From assembly GCF_027484705.1 (NCBI RefSeq), contig NZ_JAIXSL010000003.1:62001-126000 (forward strand): a stretch of 64,000 nt of DNA, in the 5' to 3' direction. This DNA comes from Flavobacterium sp. GTDB taxonomy: Bacteria > Bacteroidota > Bacteroidia > Flavobacteriales > Flavobacteriaceae. Position 1 is the first letter of the stretch. The number at the start of each line of letters is the position of its first letter. A model generated the notes under the pieces. The model made no database searches and was not told the DNA's origin. It saw nothing but the letters and a program-made list of their open reading frames with translations. Shown here one piece after another: positions 55,622 through 64,000 of the stretch. The position numbers were made by a program, and so were the translations under genes.

Positions 55622-57289
55622 TTAGAATTTTGTTTTAAAACTGATGTGAACAATTGAGTTTGAGCCTTTTATTTCCTGCTCTTTGGTGCTGCCGTTTGCA
55701 TAGACAATATTAAAAAGACCATTTTTTGTGGCAAGCCCGAAACCGAATCCCAAACCGATTAAATTTCCGCCTGCATTGCTGGTTTTGTCTTGGTAATACC
55801 CATAATCGATAATCGAGTGCACATATAAACTTGGCGCAATGATGTATCGATATTCGGTGAGTAGTGAAGTGAGTAAATTGGCCTGAAGGCTGTTTTCATT
55901 AAAACCGTGCACGGAATTGATGCCGCCAAATCGATACAATTCATTCACAATGTAAACATCGCTACTAAGGTAATAATTCTGGCTTTTGAGAAGAATGTTG
56001 TTCTTGTCGTTCAGAAAGAAAGTGTGCTTGAGGTTGATGTTAAAAAAAGTCTGCTCATTTTTAATCAGCTTAGATTTTCTGGAACCGATGCCGAATTTAA
56101 AATCGACTTTGGTTTTTTCGGGAAATAAAAACGCGTCGGATTTGAAATCAACAAATTCGAATTGCGTCGTCACAAAGGAATTGTTATAATCGCTGATGCT
56201 TGTGGTGTTCTGATTTTGGATGTCGCTCGATTCGGCAGATTGATATCCCAAATAAACGCGCGTATTGTAATTGAAGAAATAACCTAAATCTAAAGCGGTT
56301 TGTGTGTTCTGGAAAGTACTGTCCTGCTTGAAAATATTAAGTTGTGCTTTGAGTCCGAACGGGCTTTTGAAAATATAAGGCAATTCGATTTTGGCGTTAA
56401 AAGTCTTCTGGTCGTTGCCGTCGCTTTTCCAGTATAAGGAAAAGGTTTCGCCGGTATTGAGCAGGTTGTTGAGCGTCAAATCAAGATAGCCGTTGATGCT
56501 GATGTTCTTTTTTTCTGCGTCATTGGAAAAACCGATGAAACCGTCGAAGCTGTTCGATTTCACTTTTTCAAGATACACAAACACTTTGGTCGAATCTGTC
56601 GTGAACAGGATTTCAGGATATTTAGTTTGCTTTACAAAACGGAATTTGTCGATATCGGAATAAACATTCTTCAGATTGTCCTGATTGAACAGTTTCTTTT
56701 TGTAAATCCGTTTGAGGTTGTGTTTGTGGCTTTCGGGAAATTTGGTGTAGCCGTTGATGACTATATCATCTAGGTGTCTGATTTTTTCGGTTTGGGCAGA
56801 CAGTTCCGCGGTAAGGTTTTGTTGCTCTTTTTTAATATTAATAAGTTGCAGTTTCGATAATGCAAATCCTTTCTTTTCTAGTTTAGTCAAAGTCTGTCTG
56901 ATAAAAGATTCGGTTTCGTTGAAAGGAATTGTTAGGGTGTCTTTTTTAGAATCGAATGCTTCGAGTTTTTTCAGCGGAGAATCCTTCCTTATATATATAT
57001 GTATAAACGAAACGCGTTTTCCAACTTTGAATTGGTACAGAAATGTCGAGTCATTTACTTTTTGATTACTTTCCATTTCAGATTCAATGTAGCCTGATTG
57101 TGTCAGTTTTTCGGAAAACAGCCTGATTTCATTCACGACGGATTTGGCGTCAGGATGTATAGTATTGTAGCCAATAGAATCAATGGTCTTTTGTTCTTCA
57201 GGTGAAGCGCTGATGATTTTGAGGTATTGTTGCTGCGCGGCACAATGCCATCCGATCATAATATATAGGAAGCAAAATATTGGTTTCAA
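55622..57289 (-). CDS. BamA/TamA-like outer-membrane protein with POTRA-like N-terminus
   Basis: A 555-residue protein with signal peptide MKPIFCFLYIMIGWHCAAQ. Residues about 20-200 hold two or three alpha/beta segments that look like POTRA domains (FIRQTLTKLEKKGFALSKLQLINI; DDIVINGYTKFPESHKHNLKR). Residues about 225-555 form a beta-barrel with alternating aromatic strands. Near residue 475 is LYRFGGINSVHGFNENSL, which corresponds to the conserved (V/I)RG(F/Y) motif of Omp85 proteins, here with His in place of Arg. The chain ends IVHISFKTKF with a terminal Phe, as expected for an outer-membrane barrel. It is shorter than BamA itself, so more likely an accessory Omp85 or surface-antigen member. 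It stands alone. Confidence 0.78.
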   Translation of the reverse strand: MKPIFCFLYIMIGWHCAAQQQYLKIISASPEEQKTIDSIGYNTIHPDAKSVVNEIRLFSEKLTQSGYIESEMESNQKVNDSTFLYQFKVGKRVSFIHIYIRKDSPLKKLEAFDSKKDTLTIPFNETESFIRQTLTKLEKKGFALSKLQLINIKKEQQNLTAELSAQTEKIRHLDDIVINGYTKFPESHKHNLKRIYKKKLFNQDNLKNVYSDIDKFRFVKQTKYPEILFTTDSTKVFVYLEKVKSNSFDGFIGFSNDAEKKNISINGYLDLTLNNLLNTGETFSLYWKSDGNDQKTFNAKIELPYIFKSPFGLKAQLNIFKQDSTFQNTQTALDLGYFFNYNTRVYLGYQSAESSDIQNQNTTSISDYNNSFVTTQFEFVDFKSDAFLFPEKTKVDFKFGIGSRKSKLIKNEQTFFNINLKHTFFLNDKNNILLKSQNYYLSSDVYIVNELYRFGGINSVHGFNENSLQANLLTSLLTEYRYIIAPSLYVHSIIDYGYYQDKTSNAGGNLIGLGFGFGLATKNGLFNIVYANGSTKEQEIKGSNSIVHISFKTKF

Positions 57290-57478
57290 GTTCAGTCTTT
57301 CTTTTAATCAAAGTAACGCAAAAAACAGCATTTTACTATAAAAAATAAATTCTTGCACAATGCCTTTGAAATTGCTGTTGAAATCAAATTTGTTTTAAGG
57401 TTCAAAATTGAATTTGGACGATTCTTTATTTCATTAAAACACAAATAATTACTTCGTGAAAAAATTAATTAGTTATGA

Positions 57479-57509
57479 TTTGTTTCATTAAAAATTATTA
57501 CTACATTTG
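57479..57509 (+). promoter_or_regulatory. Promoter of the str-S10 ribosomal operon
   Basis: TTTG (57479-57482), exactly 19 bases, TACATTTG (57502-57509). This is a full match to the Bacteroidota housekeeping promoter TTTG-N19-TAnnTTTG. Transcription would start near 57515, giving a leader of about 48 bases that begins with a small CCCG/CGGG stem (57514-57528). Confidence 0.75.
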
Positions 57510-57562
57510 CAACCCCGTAAAAAGCGGGAAATTTAATATATAAGTAATTTTTAGTATTAATT

Positions 57563-57946
57563 ATGCCAACAATTCAACAATTAGTAAGAACTGGAAGAAC
57601 TCAGATAACTAAGAAGAGTAAATCGGTTGCTTTAGATTCTTGTCCTCAAAGAAGAGGTGTTTGTACGCGTGTTTACACTACAACTCCAAAAAAACCAAAC
57701 TCCGCAATGCGTAAAGTAGCGCGTGTACGTTTGACTAACGGAAATGAAGTAAATGCTTACATCCCCGGAGAAGGACACAATCTACAAGAGCACTCGATAG
57801 TATTAGTTAGGGGTGGAAGGGTAAAAGATTTACCAGGAGTTAGATACCACATTGTGCGTGGTGCGCTTGACACATCAGGTGTAGCAGGAAGAACACAAAG
57901 AAGATCTAAGTACGGTGCGAAACGCCCAAAAGAAGCAAAAAAGTAA
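57563..57946 (+). CDS. rpsL: 30S ribosomal protein S12
   Basis: Decoding-centre protein of the small subunit. The 127 residues include [11 protein letters not shown] at the start, [16 protein letters not shown] near residue 40 and [17 protein letters not shown] near 87. The lysines in PKKPNSA and GRVKDLPG, where streptomycin-resistance changes occur in other bacteria, are present in the wild-type form. It is the first gene of the operon. Confidence 0.99.
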
Positions 57947-57970
57947 TTTAAAAACTTTTAAGAAAAAGAC

Positions 57971-58447
57971 ATGAGAAAAAGAGCGGCCAAAAAAAGACCC
58001 CTTTTACCAGATCCGAGGTTTAACGACCAACTGGTAACGCGTTTTGTGAACAACTTAATGTGGGACGGAAAGAAATCAACAGCTTTTAAAGTTTTTTATG
58101 ATGCGATTGATATCGTAGAATCAAAAAAACAAGACGCTGAAAAATCGTCATTAGAAATTTGGAAAGATGCCTTGACTAATGTTATGCCTCACGTAGAAGT
58201 ACGTAGTCGTAGAGTAGGTGGAGCGACATTTCAAATTCCAATGCAAATCAGACCAGACAGAAAAATTTCTATGGCAATGAAATGGTTAATCCTTTACGCC
58301 AGAAGAAGAAATGAGAAATCTATGGCTCAAAAACTAGCTTCTGAAGTTTTAGCTGCGGCTAAAGAAGAAGGAGCAGCAGTTAAAAAGAGAATGGATACTC
58401 ACAAAATGGCTGAAGCAAATAAAGCATTCTCTCACTTTAGATTTTAA
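57971..58447 (+). CDS. rpsG: 30S ribosomal protein S7
   Basis: Primary 16S rRNA-binding protein of the small-subunit head. The 158 residues start [17 protein letters not shown]. The conserved [21 protein letters not shown] is near residue 75 and the C-terminal [13 protein letters not shown] is present. The gap to rpsL is 24 bases and to fusA 9 bases. Confidence 0.99.
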   Translation: MRKRAAKKRPLLPDPRFNDQLVTRFVNNLMWDGKKSTAFKVFYDAIDIVESKKQDAEKSSLEIWKDALTNVMPHVEVRSRRVGGATFQIPMQIRPDRKISMAMKWLILYARRRNEKSMAQKLASEVLAAAKEEGAAVKKRMDTHKMAEANKAFSHFRF

Positions 58448-58456
58448 TCATAAGAA

Positions 58457-60613
58457 ATGGCTAGAGATTTAAAATACACAAGAAATATTGGAATTGCTGC
58501 TCACATTGATGCTGGTAAAACAACAACAACAGAGCGTATATTATTCTATACCGGAAAATCACATAAAATTGGTGAAGTGCACGATGGTGCTGCAACCATG
58601 GACTGGATGGCACAAGAGCAAGAAAGAGGTATTACCATTACTTCTGCTGCTACAACTTGTGAGTGGAACTTTCCTACTGAGCAAGGTAAAATCTTACCGG
58701 AATCATTGCCTTATCACTTTAACATTATCGATACCCCAGGGCACGTGGATTTTACCGTAGAGGTAAACCGTTCATTGCGCGTACTTGACGGATTGGTTTT
58801 CTTGTTTTCTGCCGTTGACGGTGTTGAGCCTCAATCAGAAACCAACTGGAGACTAGCGGATCAGTACCGTGTACCACGTATGGGATTCGTAAACAAAATG
58901 GACCGTCAAGGGGCTAACTTTTTAGCGGTTTGTCAACAGGTTCGTGATATGTTGAAATCAAACGCTGTGGCAATCACTTTGCCTATCGGTGATGAAATCG
59001 ATTTTAAAGGTGTAGTAGATTTAGTTAAAAATCAAGCTATCGTATGGCATGATGAAACTTTAGGTGCTACTTTCGATATCGTGCCGATTCCTGCTGATAT
59101 GGCGGATGAAGTGAAACAATACAGAGATATCCTTATCGAAGCGGTTGCTGATTATGATGAAAACTTGCTTGATAAGTATATGGAAGATCCGGATTCTATC
59201 ACAGAAGACGAAATCAACAAAGCTTTAAGAGCAGCTACTATGGACATGGCGATCATCCCGATGATTGCAGGTTCTTCTTTCAAAAACAAAGGAGTGCAGT
59301 TTATGTTAGATGCTGTTTGTAAATATTTGCCTTCTCCAATGGACAAAGAAGGAATCACGGGAATCCATCCTGATGATGCTGAATTGTTGGAAGAAGACCA
59401 AACTAAAATCTTACGTCGTCCGGATGTAAAAGAGCCTTTCGCGGCTTTGGCATTTAAGATTGCTACTGACCCATTCGTAGGTCGTTTGGCTTTCTTCCGT
59501 GCTTACTCTGGTCGTCTTGATGCTGGTTCTTACGTTTTGAACACACGTTCAGGAAACAAAGAAAGAATTTCACGTATCTACCAAATGCACGCGAACAAAC
59601 AAAACCCAATCGAGTATATCGAGGCTGGTGACATTGGAGCTGCTGTTGGATTTAAAGATATCAAAACTGGAGATACTTTGTGTGATGAAAAACACCCAAT
59701 CATTCTTGAGTCGATGAAATTCCCTGCACCGGTAATCGGTATCGCTATTGAGCCTAAAACTAAAGCTGACGTTGATAAAATGGGTATGGCTTTGGCGAAA
59801 TTGGCTGAAGAAGATCCAACGTTTACAGTTAGAACTGATGAAGCTTCAGGTCAAACGATTATTTCAGGTATGGGTGAGTTACACTTAGACATCCTTGTAG
59901 ATCGTATGAAACGTGAATTCAAAGTTGAGGTAAATCAAGGTGAGCCTCAAGTAGAATACAAAGAAGCTTTTACAAGATCTGCACAACACAGAGAAACATA
60001 CAAAAAACAATCTGGAGGTCGTGGTAAATTCGGTGATATCGTATTTAGACTTGAGCCAGCAGATGAAGTTGACGGTAAAGTTCCTGTAGGATTGCAGTTC
60101 GTAAATGAAGTAAAAGGTGGTAACGTTCCTAAAGAATATATTCCATCTGTAGAAAAAGGTTTCCGTGAAGCTATGAAAACTGGTCCTTTAGCAGGATACC
60201 AAGTGGATAGTTTGAAAGTGACTTTATTGGATGGATCTTTCCACCCTGTGGATTCTGATGCTTTATCATTTGAGTTAGCGGCAAGAATGGGTTATAGAGA
60301 AGTAGCGAAAGCTGCGGGTGCTATCATCCTTGAGCCAATCATGAAAATGGAAGTCATCACACCGGAAGAAAACATGGGAGATATCGTTGGTGATATCAAC
60401 CGTCGTAGAGGTCAGGTGAATGATATGGGTGACAGAGCCGGTGCGAAAACCATCAAAGCGGATGTGCCGTTATCAGAAATGTTCGGATATGTAACCACAT
60501 TGAGAACTTTATCTTCTGGTAGAGCAACATCTACTATGGAATTTTCACACTACGCTGAAACGCCTGCTAACATTTCAGAAGCAGTAATCAAAAAAGCTAA
60601 AGGAAACGCTTAA
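58457..60613 (+). CDS. fusA: Elongation factor G
   Basis: GTPase that drives ribosomal translocation. The 718 residues have the G1 [13 protein letters not shown] at 15-27, the switch I region [12 protein letters not shown] near 60, G3 [13 protein letters not shown] near 95 and G4 NKMDRQGA near 149. Domain IV contains [21 protein letters not shown], and the C-terminus [11 protein letters not shown]. It is the standard bacterial type, located in the operon between rpsG and rpsJ. No tuf follows. Confidence 0.99.
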   Translation: MARDLKYTRNIGIAAHIDAGKTTTTERILFYTGKSHKIGEVHDGAATMDWMAQEQERGITITSAATTCEWNFPTEQGKILPESLPYHFNIIDTPGHVDFTVEVNRSLRVLDGLVFLFSAVDGVEPQSETNWRLADQYRVPRMGFVNKMDRQGANFLAVCQQVRDMLKSNAVAITLPIGDEIDFKGVVDLVKNQAIVWHDETLGATFDIVPIPADMADEVKQYRDILIEAVADYDENLLDKYMEDPDSITEDEINKALRAATMDMAIIPMIAGSSFKNKGVQFMLDAVCKYLPSPMDKEGITGIHPDDAELLEEDQTKILRRPDVKEPFAALAFKIATDPFVGRLAFFRAYSGRLDAGSYVLNTRSGNKERISRIYQMHANKQNPIEYIEAGDIGAAVGFKDIKTGDTLCDEKHPIILESMKFPAPVIGIAIEPKTKADVDKMGMALAKLAEEDPTFTVRTDEASGQTIISGMGELHLDILVDRMKREFKVEVNQGEPQVEYKEAFTRSAQHRETYKKQSGGRGKFGDIVFRLEPADEVDGKVPVGLQFVNEVKGGNVPKEYIPSVEKGFREAMKTGPLAGYQVDSLKVTLLDGSFHPVDSDALSFELAARMGYREVAKAAGAIILEPIMKMEVITPEENMGDIVGDINRRRGQVNDMGDRAGAKTIKADVPLSEMFGYVTTLRTLSSGRATSTMEFSHYAETPANISEAVIKKAKGNA

Positions 60614-60624
60614 TTTTTAAAAAG

Positions 60625-60930
60625 ATGAGTCAAAAAATCAGAATAAAATTGAAATCTTACGATCACATGTTGGTGGATAAATCTTCAGAGAAGATCGTAA
60701 AAACAGTAAAAAGTACTGGCGCTGTGGTAACCGGACCTATTCCGTTGCCGACACACAAAAAACTTTTCACCGTATTGCGTTCTCCGCACGTGAACAAAAA
60801 AGCGAGAGAGCAATTTGAAGTAATGTCATACAAGCGATTGATCGACATTTACTCTTCTTCTTCAAAAACCATCGACGCTCTTATGAAATTAGAGTTGCCA
60901 AGTGGGGTTGAAGTAGAGATCAAAGTATAA
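60625..60930 (+). CDS. rpsJ: 30S ribosomal protein S10
   Basis: The 101 residues begin [17 protein letters not shown] and contain [22 protein letters not shown] near 40-60, the typical S10 loop that also contacts NusB. It follows fusA by 11 bases. Its stop codon region is complementary to a downstream hairpin arm. Confidence 0.99.
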   Translation: MSQKIRIKLKSYDHMLVDKSSEKIVKTVKSTGAVVTGPIPLPTHKKLFTVLRSPHVNKKAREQFEVMSYKRLIDIYSSSSKTIDALMKLELPSGVEVEIKV

Positions 60931-60950
60931 GTAAAGCCTAAGATTTTGGT

Positions 60951-60983
60951 GTAAAGTATCGGGATTTTTTTCCGGTACTTTAT
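60951..60983 (+). promoter_or_regulatory. Hairpin between rpsJ and rplC with alternative pairing
   Basis: Bases 60951-60962 pair with 60972-60983 as a 12-bp stem with two G-T pairs and a U-rich loop. No U-run follows, so it is not a standard terminator. The 3' part (60980-60987, TTATACTT) is also complementary to AAGTATAA at 60923-60930, which covers the rpsJ stop codon, so two exclusive folds are possible. A ten-codon open frame (60988-61020, MSKSNKKEFF) follows. A regulatory role is inferred. Confidence 0.5.
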
Positions 60984-61039
60984 ACTTATGTCTAAGAGCA
61001 ACAAAAAAGAATTTTTTTAATAATCAATAATTAATAATT

Positions 61040-61654
61040 ATGTCTGGGTTAATTGGTAGAAAGATCGGCATGACCAGCATTTTCGACGAGAACGGGAAGA
61101 ATATTCCTTGTACGGTAATCGAAGCTGGACCATGCGTTGTTACCCAAGTCAGAACCAAAGAGGTCGACGGGTATGAAGCGTTGCAACTTGGTTTCGATGA
61201 CAAAAACGAGAAACATTCCACGCAAGCGGCCGTAGGTCACTTCAAAAAAGCGGGAACTGTAGCTAAGAAAAAAGTCGTTGAATTCCAATTTGAGAACGAG
61301 TACAAATTAGGTGAAGTGTTAACAGTTGATGTTTTCCAAGAAGGCGAATTTGTAGATGTGCAAGGTGTATCAAAAGGAAAAGGTTTCCAGGGTGTTGTTA
61401 AACGTCACGGTTTTGGTGGTGTAGGACAAGCAACTCACGGACAACACAACCGTTTGAGAGCGCCAGGTTCTGTTGGAGCTTCATCTTATCCATCTAGAGT
61501 ATTCAAAGGAATGCGTATGGCTGGAAGAATGGGTGGAGATAATGTGAAAGTACAAAATCTTAGAGTTTTAAAAGTAGTGGCTGAAAAGAACCTACTTGTG
61601 ATCAAAGGATGCGTTCCTGGTTGTAAAAACTCTTATGTAATCATTCAGAAGTAA
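61040..61654 (+). CDS. rplC: 50S ribosomal protein L3
   Basis: The 204 residues begin [19 protein letters not shown] and contain [19 protein letters not shown] near 115 and the conserved [16 protein letters not shown] loop, which reaches towards the peptidyl-transferase centre. Preceded by a 109-base gap, the largest in this operon. Its stop overlaps the rplD start by one base. Confidence 0.99.
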   Translation: MSGLIGRKIGMTSIFDENGKNIPCTVIEAGPCVVTQVRTKEVDGYEALQLGFDDKNEKHSTQAAVGHFKKAGTVAKKKVVEFQFENEYKLGEVLTVDVFQEGEFVDVQGVSKGKGFQGVVKRHGFGGVGQATHGQHNRLRAPGSVGASSYPSRVFKGMRMAGRMGGDNVKVQNLRVLKVVAEKNLLVIKGCVPGCKNSYVIIQK

Positions 61655-62283
61655 TGGAAGTAAAAGTTTTAGATAAAACCGGAAAAGAAACTGGCAGAAA
61701 AGTACAACTTTCTGACGCAGTATTCGCAATCGAGCCAAACAATCATGCGGTTTACTTAGATGTAAAACAATATTTGGCTAATCAAAGACAAGGTACGCAC
61801 AAAGCTAAAGAAAGAGCTGAAGTAGTAGGAAGTACACGTAAAATCAAAAAACAAAAAGGAACTGGAACTGCCCGTGCGGGTAGCAAAAAGAGTCCATTGT
61901 TTAAAGGTGGAGGTACCGTTTTCGGACCACGTCCAAGAAGTTATTCATTCAAATTGAATAAAACTTTGAAACGTCTGGCCAGAAAATCTGCGTTCTCAAT
62001 CAAAGCAAAAGAATCTAATTTAGTAGTGGTTGAAGATTTCGATTTCGAGACACCAAACACCAAAAATTTCATCAGTGTTTTGAAAGCCTTAGGGTTAGAG
62101 AATAAAAAATCTTTATTCGTGTTGGGTGATTCAAATAAAAATGTATATTTGTCCTCACGCAATTTAAAGGCTTCTAGCGTCGTAACTAATTCAGAATTAA
62201 GTACTTACGCGATTTTAAATGCAAATAATTTAGTTCTTTTAGAGAGTTCTTTAGAAGGAATTGAAGAAAATTTAAGTAAATAA
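61654..62283 (+). CDS. rplD: 50S ribosomal protein L4
   Basis: The 209 residues include the exit-tunnel loop RKIKKQKGTGTARAGSKKSP near residues 65-85 and the FGPRPRSYSFKLNKTLKRLA segment. In some bacteria L4 represses its own S10 operon by binding mRNA; whether it does so here is not known. It overlaps the rplC stop by one base. Confidence 0.99.
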   Translation: MEVKVLDKTGKETGRKVQLSDAVFAIEPNNHAVYLDVKQYLANQRQGTHKAKERAEVVGSTRKIKKQKGTGTARAGSKKSPLFKGGGTVFGPRPRSYSFKLNKTLKRLARKSAFSIKAKESNLVVVEDFDFETPNTKNFISVLKALGLENKKSLFVLGDSNKNVYLSSRNLKASSVVTNSELSTYAILNANNLVLLESSLEGIEENLSK

Positions 62284-62289
62284 TAGGAT

Positions 62290-62580
62290 ATGAGTATCAT
62301 AATTAAACCTATAGTAACTGAAAAAGTAACCAAACAAAGTGAGGTTTTGAATCAGTTCGGTTTTGTGGTTGACAGAAAAGCCAACAAAGTGCAAATTAAG
62401 AAAGCTGTAGAAGCTGCTTACGGAGTTACTATTGTTAGCGTGAACACCATGAATGTTAGACCGGATCGTTCTACAAAATACACTAAAAGTGGACTGATCA
62501 GTGGAAAGACTAACGCTTACAAAAAAGCGATTGTTCAAGTACAAGAAGGAGAAACAATAGATTTTTACAATAATATCTAA
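62290..62580 (+). CDS. rplW: 50S ribosomal protein L23
   Basis: The 96 residues read MSIIIKPIVTEKVTKQSE and contain GFVVDRKANKVQIKKAVE, typical L23. It lies at the tunnel exit and in other bacteria binds trigger factor and the signal recognition particle. Confidence 0.99.
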   Translation: MSIIIKPIVTEKVTKQSEVLNQFGFVVDRKANKVQIKKAVEAAYGVTIVSVNTMNVRPDRSTKYTKSGLISGKTNAYKKAIVQVQEGETIDFYNNI

Positions 62581-62596
62581 ACAATAAGGCAGCATT

Positions 62597-63421
62597 ATGT
62601 CAGTTAGAAAATTAAAACCTATTACCCCGGGCCAGCGATTTAGAGTTGTGAATAGTTTTGACGCTATTACAACTGATAAGCCGGAGCGTTCATTGATCGC
62701 ACCGATAAAAAACTCAGGCGGTAGAAATAGTCAAGGAAAAATGACCATGCGTTACACAGGCGGTGGTCACAAGCAGCGTTACAGAATCATCGATTTCAAA
62801 AGAACTAAAGACGGAATTCCGGCTTCGGTAAAATCAATCGAGTACGATCCGAACAGAACTGCATTCATCGCTTTATTAGCTTATGCTGATGGTGAGAAAA
62901 CATATGTTATTGCTCAAAACGGTTTGCAAGTAGGTCAGAAATTAGCTTCTGGAGCCGATGCGCAACCTGAAATTGGTAACACTTTACCATTGAGTAAAAT
63001 TCCATTGGGAACTGTAATTTCTTGTATTGAATTGCGTCCGGGTCAAGGAGCGGTTATCGCTCGTTCAGCCGGAACATTCGCACAATTAATGGCGCGTGAT
63101 GGAAAATACGCTACGATTAAAATGCCTTCTGGTGAAACAAGATTGATCTTGTTGACTTGTTCGGCTACTATTGGAGCGGTATCGAATTCTGACCACCAAT
63201 TGATCGTATCTGGTAAAGCAGGTAGAACAAGATGGTTAGGAAGAAGACCAAGAACAAGACCAGTAGCAATGAATCCTGTGGATCACCCAATGGGTGGTGG
63301 TGAAGGACGTTCTTCTGGAGGTCATCCACGTTCTAGAAAGGGTATACCTGCGAAAGGTTACAGAACCCGTTCTAAACAGAACCCGAGTAACAAGTATATT
63401 GTAGAACGTAGAAAGAAATAA
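62597..63421 (+). CDS. rplB: 50S ribosomal protein L2
   Basis: The 274 residues have the RNA-binding core ([20 protein letters not shown] near 75) and the C-terminal [20 protein letters not shown] with the conserved histidine near the peptidyl-transferase centre. Normal length, complete. Confidence 0.99.
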   Translation: MSVRKLKPITPGQRFRVVNSFDAITTDKPERSLIAPIKNSGGRNSQGKMTMRYTGGGHKQRYRIIDFKRTKDGIPASVKSIEYDPNRTAFIALLAYADGEKTYVIAQNGLQVGQKLASGADAQPEIGNTLPLSKIPLGTVISCIELRPGQGAVIARSAGTFAQLMARDGKYATIKMPSGETRLILLTCSATIGAVSNSDHQLIVSGKAGRTRWLGRRPRTRPVAMNPVDHPMGGGEGRSSGGHPRSRKGIPAKGYRTRSKQNPSNKYIVERRKK

Positions 63422-63427
63422 TAAGAT

Positions 63428-63706
63428 ATGGCACGTTCATTAAAAAAAGGACCTTACGTTCACTATAAGTTAGACAAGAAAGTTCAGGAAAACATTGAAA
63501 AAGGAAACAAAGGAGTCGTTAAGACTTGGTCTCGCGCTTCGATGATTACCCCAGACTTTGTTGGGCAAACTATCGCAGTTCACAACGGTCGTCAGTTCGT
63601 ACCAGTTTACGTAACAGAAAACATGGTAGGTCACAAATTAGGAGAGTTTTCACCGACAAGATCTTTTAGAGGTCACGCTGGAGCAAAAAATAAAGGTAAA
63701 AAATAA
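63428..63706 (+). CDS. rpsS: 30S ribosomal protein S19
   Basis: The 92 residues start [19 protein letters not shown] and contain [14 protein letters not shown] and [17 protein letters not shown], as expected for S19 in the small-subunit head. Six bases separate it from rplB. Confidence 0.99.
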   Translation: MARSLKKGPYVHYKLDKKVQENIEKGNKGVVKTWSRASMITPDFVGQTIAVHNGRQFVPVYVTENMVGHKLGEFSPTRSFRGHAGAKNKGKK

Positions 63707-63712
63707 GAAGCA

Positions 63713-64000
63713 ATGGGAGTTCGTAAAAGAGAAACAGCAGATGCGAGAAAAGAGGCTAATAAGTCTATTGCTTTCGCGAAATTGAATAACTGCCCTACTT
63801 CACCTAGAAAAATGCGCTTAGTAGCGGACTTGGTAAGAGGTCAGAAAGTGGAAAGAGCTTTGAATATTTTAAGATTCAGCTCAAAAGAAGCTTCAAGAAA
63901 ATTAGAGAAATTAGTATTGTCTGCCATCAACAATTGGGAGCAGAAAAATGCTGACGGAAACGTTTCAGAAGCAGGCTTGTTTATAAAAGAGATCAGAGTA
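63713..64000 (+). CDS. rplV: 50S ribosomal protein L22, 3' end missing
   Basis: Ninety-six codons from ATG ([17 protein letters not shown]) run to the window end. [20 protein letters not shown] near residue 24 and [11 protein letters not shown] near 65 are typical L22. About 40 C-terminal residues, including the tunnel hairpin end, lie outside. Confidence 0.97.
   Translation, partial: MGVRKRETADARKEANKSIAFAKLNNCPTSPRKMRLVADLVRGQKVERALNILRFSSKEASRKLEKLVLSAINNWEQKNADGNVSEAGLFIKEIRV

Noticed and set aside
60951..60990. The rpsJ-rplC hairpin as an intrinsic terminator
   Set aside because: The U-run is in the loop and the stem is followed by ACTTATGTCT, so a standard terminator is unlikely.
60988..61020. 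Ten-codon frame MSKSNKKEFF as an independent gene
   Set aside because: Too short to call as a gene. Mentioned only as a possible leader peptide in the rpsJ-rplC gap.
1..64000. tRNA, rRNA, riboswitch, insertion sequence or phage genes
   Set aside because: I looked in all gaps on both strands and saw no cloverleaf, transposase, integrase or conserved riboswitch core. A covariance-model scan would be needed to be certain.

Overview
The window looks like the chromosome of a Flavobacteriaceae member, most likely a Flavobacterium. The evidence is an AT-rich genome with almost no Shine-Dalgarno sites, a promoter of the Bacteroidota form (TTTG-N19-TACATTTG) in front of the ribosomal genes, SusC/SusD proteins, several secreted proteins with type IX secretion (T9SS) C-terminal signals, an S46 dipeptidyl-peptidase, and dispersed palindromic repeats between genes. 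I see no tRNA, rRNA, CRISPR array, prophage or insertion sequence.

Region 1 (1-11.5 kb) is housekeeping. On the minus strand lie gcvP (3' end cut by the window edge), an M3 oligopeptidase, purE and purK. On the plus strand lie a UbiA-like membrane protein, hpt, adk, a CNNM/CorC membrane protein and obg. purK-purE and hpt-adk are divergent and together cover IMP synthesis, purine salvage and adenylate balance. Two families of dispersed repeats fill the gaps here, and one copy supplies the last codons of purK.

Region 2 (11.5-43.1 kb) is a surface-protein block. It encodes a delta-60-repeat T9SS protein, a second smaller T9SS protein, the S46 peptidase, and then three giant minus-strand genes (2600, about 2336 and 2797 aa). 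The three giants have unrelated N-terminal passengers: a beta-helix, an FN3/GEVED/adhesin chain, and a glycine-rich/Ig-like/PKD-like chain. They share a C-terminal module of about 570-590 residues that ends in what I take to be a T9SS type C sorting signal. Each giant has its own terminator, so they look like separate transcription units. A possible 44-codon gene lies between two of them.

Region 3 (43.4-57.3 kb) is mixed: a TPR protein, an Mpl-like muropeptide ligase, radC, a HAD nucleotidase, an exported unknown, rarA, a rhomboid protease, rlmB, an isolated SusC-SusD pair, and a BamA/TamA-like outer-membrane protein. Two convergent gene pairs end in a shared TTAA.

Region 4 (57.4-64.0 kb) is a joined str-S10 ribosomal operon: rpsL, rpsG, fusA, rpsJ, rplC, rplD, rplW, rplB, rpsS and rplV (cut by the window end). 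No tuf gene lies between fusA and rpsJ. The only sizeable gap, between rpsJ and rplC, holds a strong hairpin with a competing alternative pairing.

The observations most worth following are the three-member cargo family with a common secretion module, the short tandem repeats that abut the start codons of five unrelated genes, the rpsJ-rplC RNA structure, and an exact 13-bp direct repeat with 22-bp period upstream of the SusC gene.
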